Shown: positions 49,861 to 63,036 of the stretch, in pieces
Layout of the letters: the number at the start of each line of letters is the position of its first letter
Position numbering within the stretch: position 1 is the first letter of the stretch
From: Nomia melanderi
Taxonomy: Eukaryota > Arthropoda > Insecta > Hymenoptera > Halictidae
DNA length: 64,000 nt
Direction: 5' to 3'
NCBI RefSeq assembly: GCF_051020985.1
Contig: NC_135003.1
Span: 2,194,001-2,258,000, forward strand
Notes under the pieces: generated by a model
What the model was told of the DNA's origin: nothing
Databases searched by the model: none
Seen by the model: only the letters and a program-made list of their open reading frames with translations
Translations under genes and position numbers: made by a program

Positions 49861-50986
49861 TTGAATATACAAACGAATACCCCTGGAGCAGCATGCAGGT
49901 TCCAAACGAGGAAAAAGAATCACCCAGAAAAATTTCGTATATAACAATGCGCTCATTCTGTATTATGGTTATTTTCTATTCAGGATTACGAGAACTTTGC
50001 GTAATCATTTCAACATTACGTCCAATCATTCTTACATCGTACTTAGTACCGTGGAATTCCGTTTATCTGGAGCCCGTTAATCCATTTTCAGTTCATCCCG
50101 ATTATAAAATATAGTCATCGCCGTTTCTTTTGTTCTACTAATTATTGTTAATATACTCAGTCTACGTATATCTCGTACATATTCTCATCACATTCTGATT
50201 ACAATATCCCAATCCTTCTACAATATCTTTTTTTATAGTGGATATGCTAATTGAAATCGAACTTATTGTTTTCTTATTATTATCAATATATAACAATATT
50301 GAGTGCACTTATTAGTTACTTCATATATACAGGATGTTTCTAGAATATACCGCACAAATGATAGGGCGTCTACAACTCACCGAACAAATATAAAAAGCCT
50401 AATAAACATGAGTTCAAAACTCTGTAACGTTATGGGTTACTGAAAATGGTCAGTGCAGCTTTTAAAGTTTTTTATTAATGTCTACACTATTGTAAAATGG
50501 AGAGAAATAAATAGCAGGTTGTATGTAGCTGAAGTCGAGATGTAATTAAAACGAGGTATGACCAAAAGCGAAGTTATAACAGAAGAGAAGCGTTCGTTTT
50601 TTTATCAGACGGCGCTTAATCGGTTACCTGAACGTGTAGGAAAGAGAATTGCCTGGGATATGTTCCCGTAAAATTCTGAAACAGAATATAAAAGATATTA
50701 AATAACTGTGGAGGAGAGGTTAGGTTGACACACCATACATGAAGCAAAAACTTGCAAAAACATTTTCAGAGAACCTGCATGCATGAATAACAGAAGGGAA
50801 GCGTCTGTGGAATGATTGGTGTATTTATACTGTCTTTGGGGTGGAGTTTTTGTATTCCGCCCGTCTTATTTCAGCGAGGGAAATCTCTCTTGACGTTAGC
50901 TTTTTGGACACGGTAGTGCTTACGTAATTTTTGAGACTTCCCTTGGCTGCGCTAACCGTGCGGCCAGACACATAGTCCCGTAGCAG
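49861..50986. other. Spacer with an unclassified repeat-like start
   Basis: At 50331 the word ACAGGATGTTTCTAGAATA resembles the CAGG(G/A)TG starts of repeats A and C, so an unclassified element may run from there to about 50720. No second copy is in the window. From 50820 the sequence becomes GC-rich. Confidence 0.3.
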
Positions 50987-51213
50987 TACCGCCTGTTGCA
51001 GTGAACCTGGCACTCGTGACGTCATAGGGGCAGTAACGGTAGTTCCGAGAAATCCAATTGCGAGTCCGGAAACGGCTCTTCGCGCGACCCGTTTAGAGTG
51101 CGTGAGCGCCTCAGCGAATCATATACGAGAAACGAAAATTCATGCACGCCAGGCGTGCGCCTTCGAATCTGATCACTCAGACGAGAGTGCCAGGTTCGCT
51201 GCAACGGTCGGTA
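50987..51213. repeat. GC-rich inverted repeat with central CRE-like site
   Basis: Arms of about 33 bp face each other: TTGCAGTGAACCTGGCACTC on the left (within 50987-51018) and GAGTGCCAGGTTCGCTGCAA on the right (within 51181-51213). Between them lies a GC-rich block, and a perfect TGACGTCA sits at 51017-51024 at the inner edge of the left arm. ORFs here (50825-51025, 51022-51216, minus) show no domain. It could be part of a larger GC-rich element. Confidence 0.6.
51017..51024. promoter_or_regulatory. CRE-like octamer TGACGTCA
   Basis: The perfect palindromic octamer is the consensus cyclic-AMP-response element bound by CREB/ATF factors. One occurrence in 64 kb is within chance and no promoter is identified next to it. 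Confidence 0.2.
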
Positions 51214-51400
51214 CATAGATAGCGAGCGTTATTGCAGGGAAAACACACTTAGTCCGTCCTGCACACGTTATAAAGTAATCTTTGGGTAATCTTTTTACTA
51301 GCAGACATTAAAGAAAGTTTTAAACTTTTGCTTTAACCTCTGCAAATACTTTTCTCGACTTTTCGGGCTGCGAACCATGTGCCGCTACAACTAAATATTT

Positions 51401-51640
51401 TCTGAGATAAAAATACACTTTGTTTAAAAGAAATGTATGAGGATAGAATCAAGAACACCGAATTATCTCGAAAAGTATTAGTGATACGAACAAATGTGTC
51501 AAACAAAAGTTATAGGGTATGAAACGCTACATACCACGACAGGAGGTATTTGACTGTGACGTAATCTTAGGACGTCCTGGTAAAGTCATGTTACAATTCT
51601 TAAATAGAATTCTGCACTTAAAATTATACTTATACTTATA
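51401..51640 (+). repeat. Repeat A, copy 4 (5'-truncated)
   Basis: It matches 34482-34812 from its middle onward: TCTGAGATAAAAATA, ATGTGTCAAACAAAAGTTATA, GGTATGAAACGCTA, GGTATTTGACTGTGACG, ACGTCCT and CATGTTACAATT in order. The first third of the unit is missing. There is no partner arm nearby. Confidence 0.75.
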
Positions 51641-51717
51641 ATATACTTTCTATTCCTGTTTTTGAAGCCTATATTCAGATGTTTCCAAACCATATAAATA
51701 AAATTGTTTGCTTAAAC

Positions 51718-52136
51718 CGTCATCAAGGTATCAGCATCCAAAGTTGTCGGTTCGTCGGTAATGAGGATAGCCGACGGACAGTGCGACTGTGAAGGGAGCG
51801 TAAAAGAACGCAATATTCAGGGTCCTTGTTTGTGATACGATGAGTTTCCGGTCTGAAAATGTGATCGACATCGTTTATCGATCGAGCTATGGATTACTGC
51901 ACTCCCTATCTTCCTTTACTTTCCCATGCGTTCTTATGGGAGTCTATAGGCGTTTAATTCGCTCCACCAGATCTCAAGGTTGAGTTATTACGGAAAATTT
52001 GTCGAAACTGAGACGTCGCGGTTGCTCAAGCGAGTATCCCCTTGGCCTTCTGTCTGAAAGTGGCGAGCCGGACTGTCCGTCGAGTACCATCACTAACGAC
52101 AAACTGGCAACTTTGAATGTTGATATCTTGATAAAG
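51718..52136. repeat. Foldback repeat G, arms of about 80 bp
   Basis: The left arm 51718-51800 and right arm 52055-52136 are inverted copies. Left words ATCAAGGTATCAGCATCCAA, AGTTGTCGG, GCCGACGGACAGT correspond to ATCAAGATATCAACATTCAA, AGTTGCCAG, CTCGACGGACAGT on the reverse-complemented right. The interior (about 250 bp) is GC-richer and noncoding. No direct duplication was found at the edges. Confidence 0.78.
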
Positions 52137-55100
52137 ATTTAGGCGAAAAATTTCATTTCTACGCTTTGGAAGCGTTTGAAAATAAAATTATAAGCACTGA
52201 AATATCTTGTGTATGCTGAATCAGGAAAGAAATCATGGAAAGTCTAACAATAGGTAATTATATTGTAATTTACATATTCATAAGTAATTGTTTCATCGTA
52301 AAATTATAGTCCACGAAAAATTCGATTAGTTGATCATTACAAATTGCCTTTTAAATATGAAACCGTAAATACCAGTTAATACATGTTTCTTTTCAAGTTC
52401 TGTATTTTCCAGCGCGTGTATACCGTTTGGCAAGACACGCGTTATAACAGGCATTATAAAAAGCACAACGCGTATACCAATGTGGAAACAATTTCTCCTG
52501 ACCAAGAAGTTTTCGCATAAAAACGATCCGTCCGTTGGTATCGTTCTGGAAACTATCTGAGACCGAGCGGAAGCGCGAAACAATTTCGTCGCTTTCGAAC
52601 TTCAACCAACAATATGACCCTAGAAAATCGTAAATGGCAATTTTATGGGACGCGAAAGCCGTATCCATCACGCCACGATCATTACAAGCTTCAATAAATA
52701 TCAATATATAAAACATTGTTTGATGAAATGTGAAATCAGATGGAGCAACAGTATACAGCATTGGTACGGTTCTTACTGGTAAAGTTTTCCGACCACGAAT
52801 ATTTTCCTCATTAAACTTAAAATAGAATCAGTTCATAAATAATGAAGTTTTTATTAAAATGATCGTACATTCCGAGATATCATTAAAGTGTCGTATAAGG
52901 AAAGTAAGAATATTCTAATATTACTTTGACAATGAGAGTAGTTTATGTCGAAAAACGTTAAAATGATTGATCAGAAAATGTATTATAGATTCCAAATATA
53001 ATTTGAAAGTCAAACAGTTTCCATAATGTAGTGTAATAAGCAACTACCCTACTTTAGGTTTAACTTAGCGTCTGTTATGACCAAATTTCAATAAATTTCA
53101 ATGTAGTATGAAAACGAAATGTGCCACGGAATTTTTTTCAACGGATTTCGCAAGATAGATATCTGCTCCATCGCATGCTCAAAGTAGTTTTCCCCTAGAA
53201 GCTTATTTTCTAAGATAAATTGAAAAAAATCCGCAAAAACTGCGGTGCGTTTCGAGTGCTGCTTTGCATTTCAGTACTGATTAAACATGTTTATTTGTTC
53301 ATAATGTCATTAAAATGTACATCATTATATTCAGGGAAGTCTAGAGAATAATACCACGCAAAAAAAGTTTGAAAAATTGTCATAATTAAGAGACGACAAA
53401 TGTTCAAATTTGAAAAATTGAGGTTTTCTTCAAAATTGACATTCTTTCTTTACTCAATATAAACATTACTATAATACTTAATTTCTATAATTAACTTACG
53501 GAAGTCAAACGAATGAGAATTAAAATATGTCGCATATATTCGTGTCCCATTTTATGATACATTTATTGCCATCAATAACGGCGGGATACAGGTAAAAATT
53601 AATCTTTTTTCACAGACGGGATGTTAAATGAGATATCACCCTAGCGGGACGCCTCGATTAGAAATTCTTTTAAGTTGGTCGGCGGTGTTGCTAAGGGCGT
53701 CGTTTAAGAAACTTCGTGACCAGATCGTGAACACCGCTCTAAGTTACAACCACGAATTTTAATGCGTCGCTCCATCGTTTGACTATAGATCAGGCAGAAA
53801 ATTTTAATATCGTACACCCTATGAATGGAAAGCGTCGTAAAAGAGCCAGCGATAAAGTTAAGATTGCGGCCATTTTCGTAGCAGGTTCGAAACTTAAGAG
53901 TTCGATACGTTGTATCATTGTAATACGTTTTCCGATGAGCCGGTCGTTTAAAATTTTATTCGATATTAATGGCCGATCGATAATCACGTTTGACGTAGAG
54001 ATGACCGTAATTTTCCCTGTTTAATTAACACCTGGCTTGCTTATCCCCACGGTCAAAGGGGAGAATTTCTCAATGCCGGTAATTAGTGTAATTAGCAGGA
54101 CGCGCACTTGCCGTAATAGCTTTTGTTCCAGTCTTTTGCCGCGTTCGTGGTCGTTGTGGGATAAATCGTTATAACATTACGCGGACGTTATAACACAGCT
54201 TGCTGCGAATTATTTCGTAGCGGGGATGAATTTACCATGGGTCGTCAATAATAATCGAGTCAATGAGATGATAATTAGCGGGAAAATCATTGCTGCAAAT
54301 ACAAAATATTACATCGCTGATGAACCTTTGTCCAGTGAAAAATATTTTTCAATTAATAGCTTACGTAGCACCAGGTTAATGAGTGTTGATGTGTTTTCCA
54401 CTTTATACGTACGTAAACTGAATTTAATTATGATGGTGATGAAAGGAGAATGAATTGTAGCTTATTTAATGTGAATAATAAATTTTTATTATAATTGTAT
54501 TGTTTTAGCATTATTTTATACTTGTGGCAATTATTTGACTGATCTTGCAAATTATGTATTTTCTTTCTGATCCAAAACTTCTTCGGAAATTACATGCACT
54601 TCACTTTTTTCTTTCCTTTGCAGGAAAAATCCATTATTTTGAGATTTTAGCTGAAACTGAAAGCAGTTTTAAAATTCACAAGTTTAACAATCTTATTATT
54701 GTAATATAAATTCTAATACGACCAATATCTACTTTATAAACTTCAACTACCACAAGATCATAATATTAAAGTAATTTTCATTTTTTCTATTACGTAATAT
54801 TTGGTCTCATTTTTATAAAATAAACCTAAAGAAGAATATTCATCTTAATGTTATGCGTAATAAAGATATTTATTCAAAGATTTCAATTATCATTCAAAAT
54901 TATAAGTTTTGGACCAAGAGATCATCAAAACTCTCATTATCAGCAACGAAATCTTCCTTCTATTCGATTACTGCATTTCTTTCTACATCAGCTTATTTAA
55001 ATTACAAAACTGGTGCGCAATGTCACTCGAAGAACCACTTCTAAAGTTGGTTCATCCCTCAACAACGTTCTTTTTCTCCTTTCTAAGATTATTAATTCTC

Positions 55101-56640
55101 ACCTTGCCGAGATCTAGTCAAATCTGTATCTAAAAGTATATACAATTTTAAGTAAATAGTAAAATGAATTAAGAATATTGAATCATACATTACATGGAAC
55201 GAACTGTTTAGTGTCCGTTAAAATAAATATTTACCTTTCTCTAATTATATTTATATTTTTCCGAATGTCCTGAGTTATGAGATTTCCGTCCCTCCGAGAT
55301 TTTATCTTGATCAATAAATTGTTCACTTTAGTCGTTACCCTTAAAACCTTCTTTACCTAAGTATAACATTGGATTCTGTTTATTAAATCACATCATATTG
55401 TTGCGTATAACTTAAATTTATTTGCAACAGTTCTTAAAATTATTCTATCCTGATCCAAGATTAGAATACAATTTATAATTGTTTAATAATTGACTCTTTT
55501 CTAGCTTTGAAAAATACAGAATGATTTGAATGCTTTTATGATTATAAAACAATTCCCAAAAATGTAGTCAATAGTAAAATGTAAGAGCAATAGTACTATA
55601 AGTAGCCAACCTCGCCTATTTTCATAAGATTGATAAGTGTTATAAAAATGCATATTTCCAACAACTGTTTCCTTTGACGAAAATGTCGCCCTCATTTCAT
55701 TCCCAAGATATTCGCGAAAAACTTTTGCTACCGCCACATTAAATTCCATATACGTGAGCGCGTCCGTGATATTGCAAAGCATATTCGCACAGGCGTCGCG
55801 CCGGTCATGGCCGGCCACTGACCTTCTCGGATTTCACGTACATTTAGCCCTCCACTCCTGTGTCGATTACCCACAAACTGTTATATCGGTTTTCAAACTG
55901 TTCTATTACCGTTATTTTTCAGTTCTTCATTTCGGTCCTGTATTTCAGTCATAATTCGGTTCTACTTTATGGTCCTAAAACAATTATGTATAACACTTAT
56001 AAATTATATATTTTATAACTTATGAAAATATTAAAGGGGTACAGTTCGCTCTTTCCCATTTGTAACCCACTCGGTCGGCTATCCAGGTTAGGGGCAAGAC
56101 GAGACGTCCACTCGCCGCGCTCGACCCGATTGTTATGGCGGCTCAGTTTCGGCATGTCCGTGTTATAACCAAGTGAATTCTAGACAAGAAAAGCCGAATT
56201 GTACATTTATCGATTATTTGCTACACGTTTATAGAAGGTTGACACCCAATTTAGCATAGGGGAAAGTGATCTTTCGTTGTATATTTTGTTTATGATGTTG
56301 GTTTATTATCATAGAGCCGTATAGATCAAGGCCATTCAGTAGGTCTTCTAGAGGATAAGGGCAACCTCAATTGTCCGTGGGCAGAGATATGGGCATTTGC
56401 TGCAACGGAGTTGAGGAAAGCCCATGGAAGCGGATCTATAGAAAATTTTGTTTCCTATCGTTATATCTCGCTTTCGTCCTTTGTTATTGTCGTGTGCCGA
56501 TGATGACCATGCGTCGAAAGCTGAAACGGCCAGAGAAGAGGCGAACTGTAGGTATATCTGATCTCTACAAAATGTTTTATTCAATCGCGGCAGTTTCATA
56601 TATTGTTTGATGTTTACATATAGAAACCAGTTTCACTTAC
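52137..56640. other. Spacer with several GC-richer islands
   Basis: Islands lie at 52390-52700, 53640-54240, 55740-55860 and 56040-56600. The longest minus-strand frame (52393-52761, 122 codons from ATG) shows no domain and is about the length expected once by chance in 64 kb of this composition. The minus-strand frame at 55501-55818 opens at GTG and ends in a hydrophobic stretch; it is not accepted. No gene is called. Confidence 0.4.
53640..54240. other. GC-rich island, possible enhancer-like DNA
   Basis: About 600 bp of higher GC with homeodomain-type cores (TAATTA at 54022 and several at about 54080-54095), CACCTG (54030) and CACTTG E-box words, and CGATAA. No frame is open across it. The dense mix of motif types resembles insect developmental enhancers, but this is inference and needs conservation data. 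Confidence 0.25.
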
Positions 56641-56875
56641 ATAATAGAGATCGGCATGTTTGGGTGAGGATCAGCGTTACTGTCGCTCATTACTAACAAT
56701 TTTTTCTCATAAAATCCATTTAATTTTAAATTAGAAAGTAATACTTACGAAAAATTCGTACTTTCATAGTTTCTATAGAAGTCTGATTCAAATTGCAAGG
56801 ATATTTAGCCATTATGGAATAAAAGTGTGCGCAAGGCAACGACAGTAACACCCCTTTTGTACTGACATACTGTAT
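56641..56875. repeat. Foldback MITE-like repeat J, copy 1
   Basis: The left arm begins ATAATAGAGATCGGCATG and continues GGGTGAGGATCAGCGTTACTG; the right arm, reverse-complemented, has AAAAGGGGTGTTACTGTCG. The interior TTTAATTTTAAATTAGAAAG...TACTTACGAAAA aligns with the interior of copy 2 at 59606-59867. Target duplication not determined. It is noncoding. Confidence 0.65.
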
Positions 56876-59605
56876 TCCTGTACCAAATTATCCTTGACAA
56901 CATATTTCAAGGTCATTAAAATCGACGAGGAATCAATAATAATATATAAACAATTACTGAAACAAGTTGTTCAAAATATGCATTTCTATAACATTTGTCA
57001 ATCTTATGAAAATATGTAAGATCAGCCACTTACGCTACTATTATCTACACTTTATACATAATAGATGATTAAATACTTTTCAATACCAATCTCTGGCACA
57101 CATAAATACCGAGAATACAATAACAAAAACGTCGACAAAGTTTTTAAAATTTATAAGTCTATTTCTGGCCCAAGTAACCCATTAATAAAATAGATTTTTT
57201 ATTGGTTCCTTTTACTGTAAAATAGTGTTTTGAAATATAGATTCACAAGCCACCTGTTATTTATTAGTGACGTCTACTTAATACATCAAGAACTAGTTAG
57301 AAACTGTGCACTATATAATTACTAGTTCGATGTTATTGCTGCTGACTGATCGTTTATTTCAGGATTAAATCTACAAAGAGTTCCCCTTATTCATCTAACT
57401 TCAGTCATGACCTTGTTTCCTGCAATCAATTAATCGTCGCCCTATTTCGATATTTCTTTTGTCGTCAGTTCGTTACTAACCAACAAAAATAGGAAAACCA
57501 GGTCGCCATTTTAACGAAGGCTATGGAGAAAACTTAATCAGCGGTTCCTCGACCTGACGTAGCTGAAACTTCGCCGACTTGCCAACGCTCGTGGTTCCTG
57601 TGATCTTCTTCGTTAAACTGGAAGACGAACGACGTGTCTGGCGAGCGCGCGATTTATCTGATTGCAAGTCAAGCGTTATCCGGATAATATATTAAATCAA
57701 CAACAACAGCAATATAAATTCAAAATACTTTGACAGATTCGCTTACGGTAAGATAATTTGTTCAATCCGCTTTTATGAATAAATATTTATAATGGAGATA
57801 CACTATTGCCTACAAGTATTAATATTTGATATGGATCTAATATTATACTTTTAAACACAACGTGGGGGATTAGTATGGTATTAGCATAGATATGTATTTA
57901 TGTATATGCGCATACTATTTTCATAATTATTTTGGTCATGTATTGAAAATCTGTCCATCTAAAAGTATATGCCATCTCTATGGAATTGTATAACTTTGGT
58001 TTCCATTTCGTGCATCAATCTCTTGAATATACTTAGTCTTCATTGTTGTGCTTCCATTACGCCAAAACAGAATTATTATAATAATTCTCATTCCTTAATC
58101 ATTCTCGTATCATTGAAATGAAGAGATGATAAAAATGAATAAAATCAAATTGGAACAAATTTTCACATTTGTTTAATTTTCAAAATAAAAGTTTTAAAAG
58201 GAAATATGTATGCTTTTTCAAAAGAAAACAATTTCATTCTACATAAATATTTCTTCATCATTTCCTATATGCCATAGTAGCTAAAACCATAACTAAAATG
58301 TGTAATTATCATAATAAAACTTTCCATTGTCCAAAAATTATTATACGTTTATTGTATTTCATTTAAGTGAGAAGTACCAAAGTTTGAAGTCGAGTTTTCT
58401 AGTTGGTTTCAAACAACCTACAGCTCGAGCTCGTGAAGCACCAGCTCGTAATTCAGAGCAGCTGATTTTAACGATCACGTCCAGAAGACAAGCTGGAATT
58501 TGTCTCTTAAGCGATTATCTAGAATCTAGCGAATCGCAAACAGGCGTGGCTAAGAGATCGTCAGGATTTATGAGAATCTCGGCAACGCTGGCAACAAAGT
58601 TAACAATACGCTAGAATTTTGGCAACACTGTCCTGATTAAAGTATCCATTCGACAGATAAAGTTCGAAGCTATTCATTCCAACACCAAGTAACATAAATT
58701 CTAATTTAAACCTAATCCAAACTGTACAGCGATTTTACACGACAGAAGTGTAGCCTTCATTGTATTAAAGTTAATTAAAACTCCAATTTGAATAAACTAT
58801 ATTTACGAAATGTGTATACTTGGACAGTCGAATAAAAATTTATTAGTCAGTTCACTTTCATTCCTTTCAAATATTCGATTTCAGCGCGCAAAACATTTTT
58901 TATAAACACTTTTTGTAGTTTTCAATGTTCAATTTGAAACATATTTAACAAACTGACAACCCGGACCCGTACGTATCAATTTTTATGAAATTGACACGGG
59001 AGATAGTACCTGGCAAAATATTTAACACATTTGTCTTGTTAACCACTGTTGCTATATTGAACTGATAAAAATAATTCTCAGAGTAGAGAGATGAAAATAT
59101 AATTTGCAGAACATATCGAGAATTAAAATTTGTAGAAACATTGTTGTTGGTGAAATTGTAAGAAAGCTACTCCTTCTCAGATTTGAATAATTTTTGAATA
59201 TGTTGTAGAAATTAACATTTGGAATAATTTGTTCCTATACATAGTCACTTGACGGTTCCGCTTAATTTTTGAGACATTTGCGAAAAATTTTCGGTGCCAG
59301 TACAATGGATTTTGTCTATACATAATTGTGCGTCCGTGATAACATGTAATGGTATCCACCGTGTCACAATAACCATAGAACAAAATATAAAGAAACCCGG
59401 ACTGGATTTATATCTAATTTCATGGTTTACTTTCGGCTAGTTTCTAATATATCAACACCTTTCGATTTCAATGAATTTTTAATATGTTGTTAGAGGCATG
59501 ATTTTGGGCAACTTTTTCCTTGCGCATAATGCACGAGAACTTCTAGTTTCCGAGATAATCATGATTCATGCTTATTCAGGAAAATCAATTCCCTTGCTTA
59601 CAATT
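56876..59605. other. Spacer, mostly AT-rich
   Basis: A GC-richer patch at 57530-57680 and a plus-strand ORF at 58327-58614 (no domain) are the only notable parts. A small perfect-looking hairpin lies at 58967-59000 (CCCGTACGTATCAATTT and AAATTGACACGGG). No gene is called. Confidence 0.45.
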
Positions 59606-59867
59606 AGATAACATAAATTGGTATTAATTGGTTTATATTGTACGGGGTGGAGGGAGGGGCAAATTTAAATTAGGCTTTTCCACGCTTTTACTGCATAATA
59701 GCTAAAAATTTTACACTCGGATAAACCTTATTTAATTTTAAACAGGAAATAATAACTTACAAAAATCCTTCAGTTTTCGTGAGAAACCGTTCGGTAAAGT
59801 AAAAACGTGAGCGGAGAAGCACTCTCACCCCGTAAAATACAGGGCTATTCATACCAATCTCTATTAT
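59606..59867. repeat. Foldback MITE-like repeat J, copy 2
   Basis: A 262-bp inverted-repeat unit. The right end, reverse-complemented, reads ATAATAGAGATTGGTATG and continues TGTATTTTACGGGGTG; the left arm reads ATAACATAAATTGGTATT and TATATTGTACGGGGTGG. The interior TTATTTAATTTTAAACAGGA and AATAACTTACAAAAATCC matches copy 1 at 56641-56875. Arms are about 80 bp. Confidence 0.72.
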
Positions 59868-62474
59868 CTCATTGTCAATAAGCGAACTGACTTTCCTGAA
59901 CACATATGGAAGAAAGTAAGTGGTGACATGTGGTAGGAATCGGATCTAAGTTTATTCAGAGACACGGCTGGATATTAATATTTTATTATCACAGTTGCAG
60001 AATTCGTTGTAGCGCTATTAGGAGTTTTTAGCAAACATGTCAAAAACTAAGTGAGACTGCAACTTACATGTATAGGAAAATTTGTGCAAAATGTCAATGC
60101 CTACAATATATTAAAAAATTACCTAAATCGGAGAGAAGGTAGTTTTCTTATGGTTTGACCTTTTCTTTTTAATTGTTTGATTTGAAATTAAGAAATCAAT
60201 TACATAAAACATTATTAATCGAAAGTATTTATTAAATGCATAAACGTTTTTGGAAGAATTATACATTTCTAATTGTGCTGTTGCGATGACGAGTATTTCT
60301 TTATCTTTATCTTTCTAAAAAGGTTAATTCCGACGATAATACAGTATGTTTTTTGAAGAAATAGCAAATGTAAGTGGTCCTAAGAAAATTAATACTTTTT
60401 TATAATTGTTTACCATAAATATCAGTACTAATTTACATATTATATATACTTCTTTGTTCCCGCATTCTTTAATTTACTTTTATTAAGTTTAGTAATCTGT
60501 ATTGATACATATTGCCTGCAACTGTTTAATAAGTGCTTCTTGAGAAACGATATAAAATTCTAGATTTTTCAAGCTTCACATTGCTTGCCATACTTTTCCT
60601 CATTAATCCCGCTTCAAGGAAAAATAGTAAATTACTTTCCTCCACGGTGAGAATTAAAAAGAAATGGAAAGCAAATTACAGTTGAACCTTTGAGACGGTA
60701 AAATCTTCAATTTCTGTAATTTTCGTGAGAAGTAAAGAAACGAACGCACTTGCAAGGTTTTGCGTAATATTTTAAAGATATTATTAATAATACCTCGAAA
60801 TGTTCAGGAACATTTTTTTTAGGAGAAGGTAATTAATGTCTACTTTCCTTTAAGACGTACCTACAAGGTTTTAACGAACCGTGATAATTTATGATAAGAA
60901 AAAGTGTTCCTTTAAAGCGAACCGTAGATAGGTGTGGCTAAGGAATTGATTTATCACCGCGCTATCCGTTTACTTTTGTTACATTCCTTTGAAGTTTTTT
61001 CGTCGGCACTTATTTCAAGTCATTTCTTTAATTTTCCACTTGAGACTTCATAAATTTTTATTTCTATTTTCTTTTTACCTCCTAACAAAATTACTCAACC
61101 TGAAAGAAACATATTGTTAGATTATTTGTTCATTGTACTTCTTAGTTTTATCATGTTTATAGTAAATAAATTAATAAATAATGAATATTATTTCAGAACT
61201 CCAGCGCTACTAAATTTTACCGTCTGTATGTGTCATAAAAACAAAACAGAACTATAAAGCAAATCCAAATTATTTTCTACTTATTAACACGCTCCTACTG
61301 AAAGGAGTAACCTATCAATAAAGAAAGAAAGGATTGGTAATTGTTAACTTCTAGAGGGGCTAATTATATTAATACATGATACATCTAATTTTCATTTAAT
61401 ATACAATTTTCAACCGTTGATAGTAACTATGTATTAATGTAATAAACAACGCAATTTCTGATTGTCCAGCAATTTCTTGAAAATATATATAAATTTCCAA
61501 AATGTCGAATTGCATTACTTTTAAAAAAGGCTCGGACAGTATTGAAACTCTTAAAGTGATTACGCATGGTACAACCGTTTTAATGTTTATATTAATCAGA
61601 AAAACATGAGAATACCTGTTAACCTTTAAGATTGCGGTATTGTCATCTCAAAGAATCAAAACGTAGTAAAACAAAATTACCTGATATTTCATTTTCTACC
61701 AAAGTTATACAGCTACGAACTTCCACCCTTCGAATACTTCTGTTGCTCGGTACATGCTTTGATAACCGAATGTCAACATGCATGTTTTTTAAGCCACACT
61801 ATTTCTTCCAAAGGGTGGATTATCCCTAACGATAATAGCTGTTGTTGTCACAGTAGCCAATGTCTAACAGAGTACAATCTATTCGGAGGTTGTTTCCGTC
61901 GTTTTATCGCCGAGTTTAAGCGTCCATGATCGTTATACGTCGCTTATATTAATTAACTTTATGACGTGCCTTGCATTTACACGGAGCTCCATGGTTACGG
62001 GAGAAATTACGGTGGAGAATACAGCTCTTCCCAGGCAACCATAAAGGAACCAAAGAAATGTTGTTTATGCGGGAACAGGAACCGTGGGCAGGATTACGAA
62101 GTTTCTTTTGCAGCTTGTCTGGTCATTCATCTACGATAATAAATGAACAATGCGTTACAGGTAACGGTCCTCCTAGGGACGATTCCGTTTTAATGTTATG
62201 ATGTGACATATTAGAACGATGATAAAGACGACGAACTTCATGATGAGGTACAAGTCATGCCGCTTGTCTTGTTCTTTGTGTTAGCTGGCGTACTTTTCGC
62301 GCCGCGGTTACAACTTCCTCGCTTCTGTCTACAAATATTAAAATTAATGTAGGAATTTTATTTGAGAAAAGTAGGAAAACATAAAAACAGATACCTAGCT
62401 TACGCGTTACCGTACTTTGCGTTTCATCTCCGAGAAACACTTCCACACGCCACGCACGCTCGCCCTATTATACA
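59868..62474. other. Spacer with GC-richer end
   Basis: AT-rich up to about 61850, then a GC-richer island at 61860-62450 (61971-62201 and 62255-62446 hold short ORFs on opposite strands with no domain). No RNA gene, exon or element end is recognised. Confidence 0.45.
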
Positions 62475-62875
62475 TATACAGGGTGGGACATGTAGTAACT
62501 GAAACCACTTTGATTACACAACTAATAATTCTAGTGAAAAATGTTTCAGATAAAAGTTGATTCATTTAAAGGGAGACACAGTTTGGCGTGATTAATCTTT
62601 TAATAAAAGACCACGCAGAGGTCACGTGAAGGTTAAGTTCGTTTGGTTTCTTAAATAAAGTTATATACTTTTTATACACGATTCGATTGTCCTCATAGTT
62701 ATCTATAAAAAAGTATTAACATATTCATATTAAAAAATCACTGATTTAGAAGGCATTTTACCTTCAATTAAATGAAATTAAATACAAATTTGAAGATGAC
62801 TTTGAAATTTTCTAAGATCCAAGTTAAAGAAGTGTTACATCCTACCCTAGTACTTATATATTATTGTAGACGTTT

Positions 62876-62945
62876 CTTCTTCTTGTTCTTCTTGTCATTA
62901 TTATTATTATTACTATTATTATTATCATCATTATCATCATCATCA
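62876..62945. repeat. Compound trinucleotide microsatellite
   Basis: TTC repeats pass into ATT repeats and then ATC repeats. It sits inside the large foldback element. The ORF crossing it reads as leucine and serine runs and is an artefact. Confidence 0.9.
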
Positions 62946-63036
62946 ACAGCATTTAACGATCGTCTTTGTAAATCTATCTGTAATTATAACATAAGTGTTT
63001 GTTCTATTCTGTATATGTAAACCAACTGACGGCCCT

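Noticed and set aside
55501..55818. 105-codon minus-strand frame with a hydrophobic tail
   Set aside because: It opens at GTG, and the hydrophobic part lies in AT-rich DNA where Leu, Ile and Phe codons are expected.
62772..63020. 82-codon ORF with leucine and serine runs
   Set aside because: Driven by the trinucleotide microsatellite at 62876-62945.
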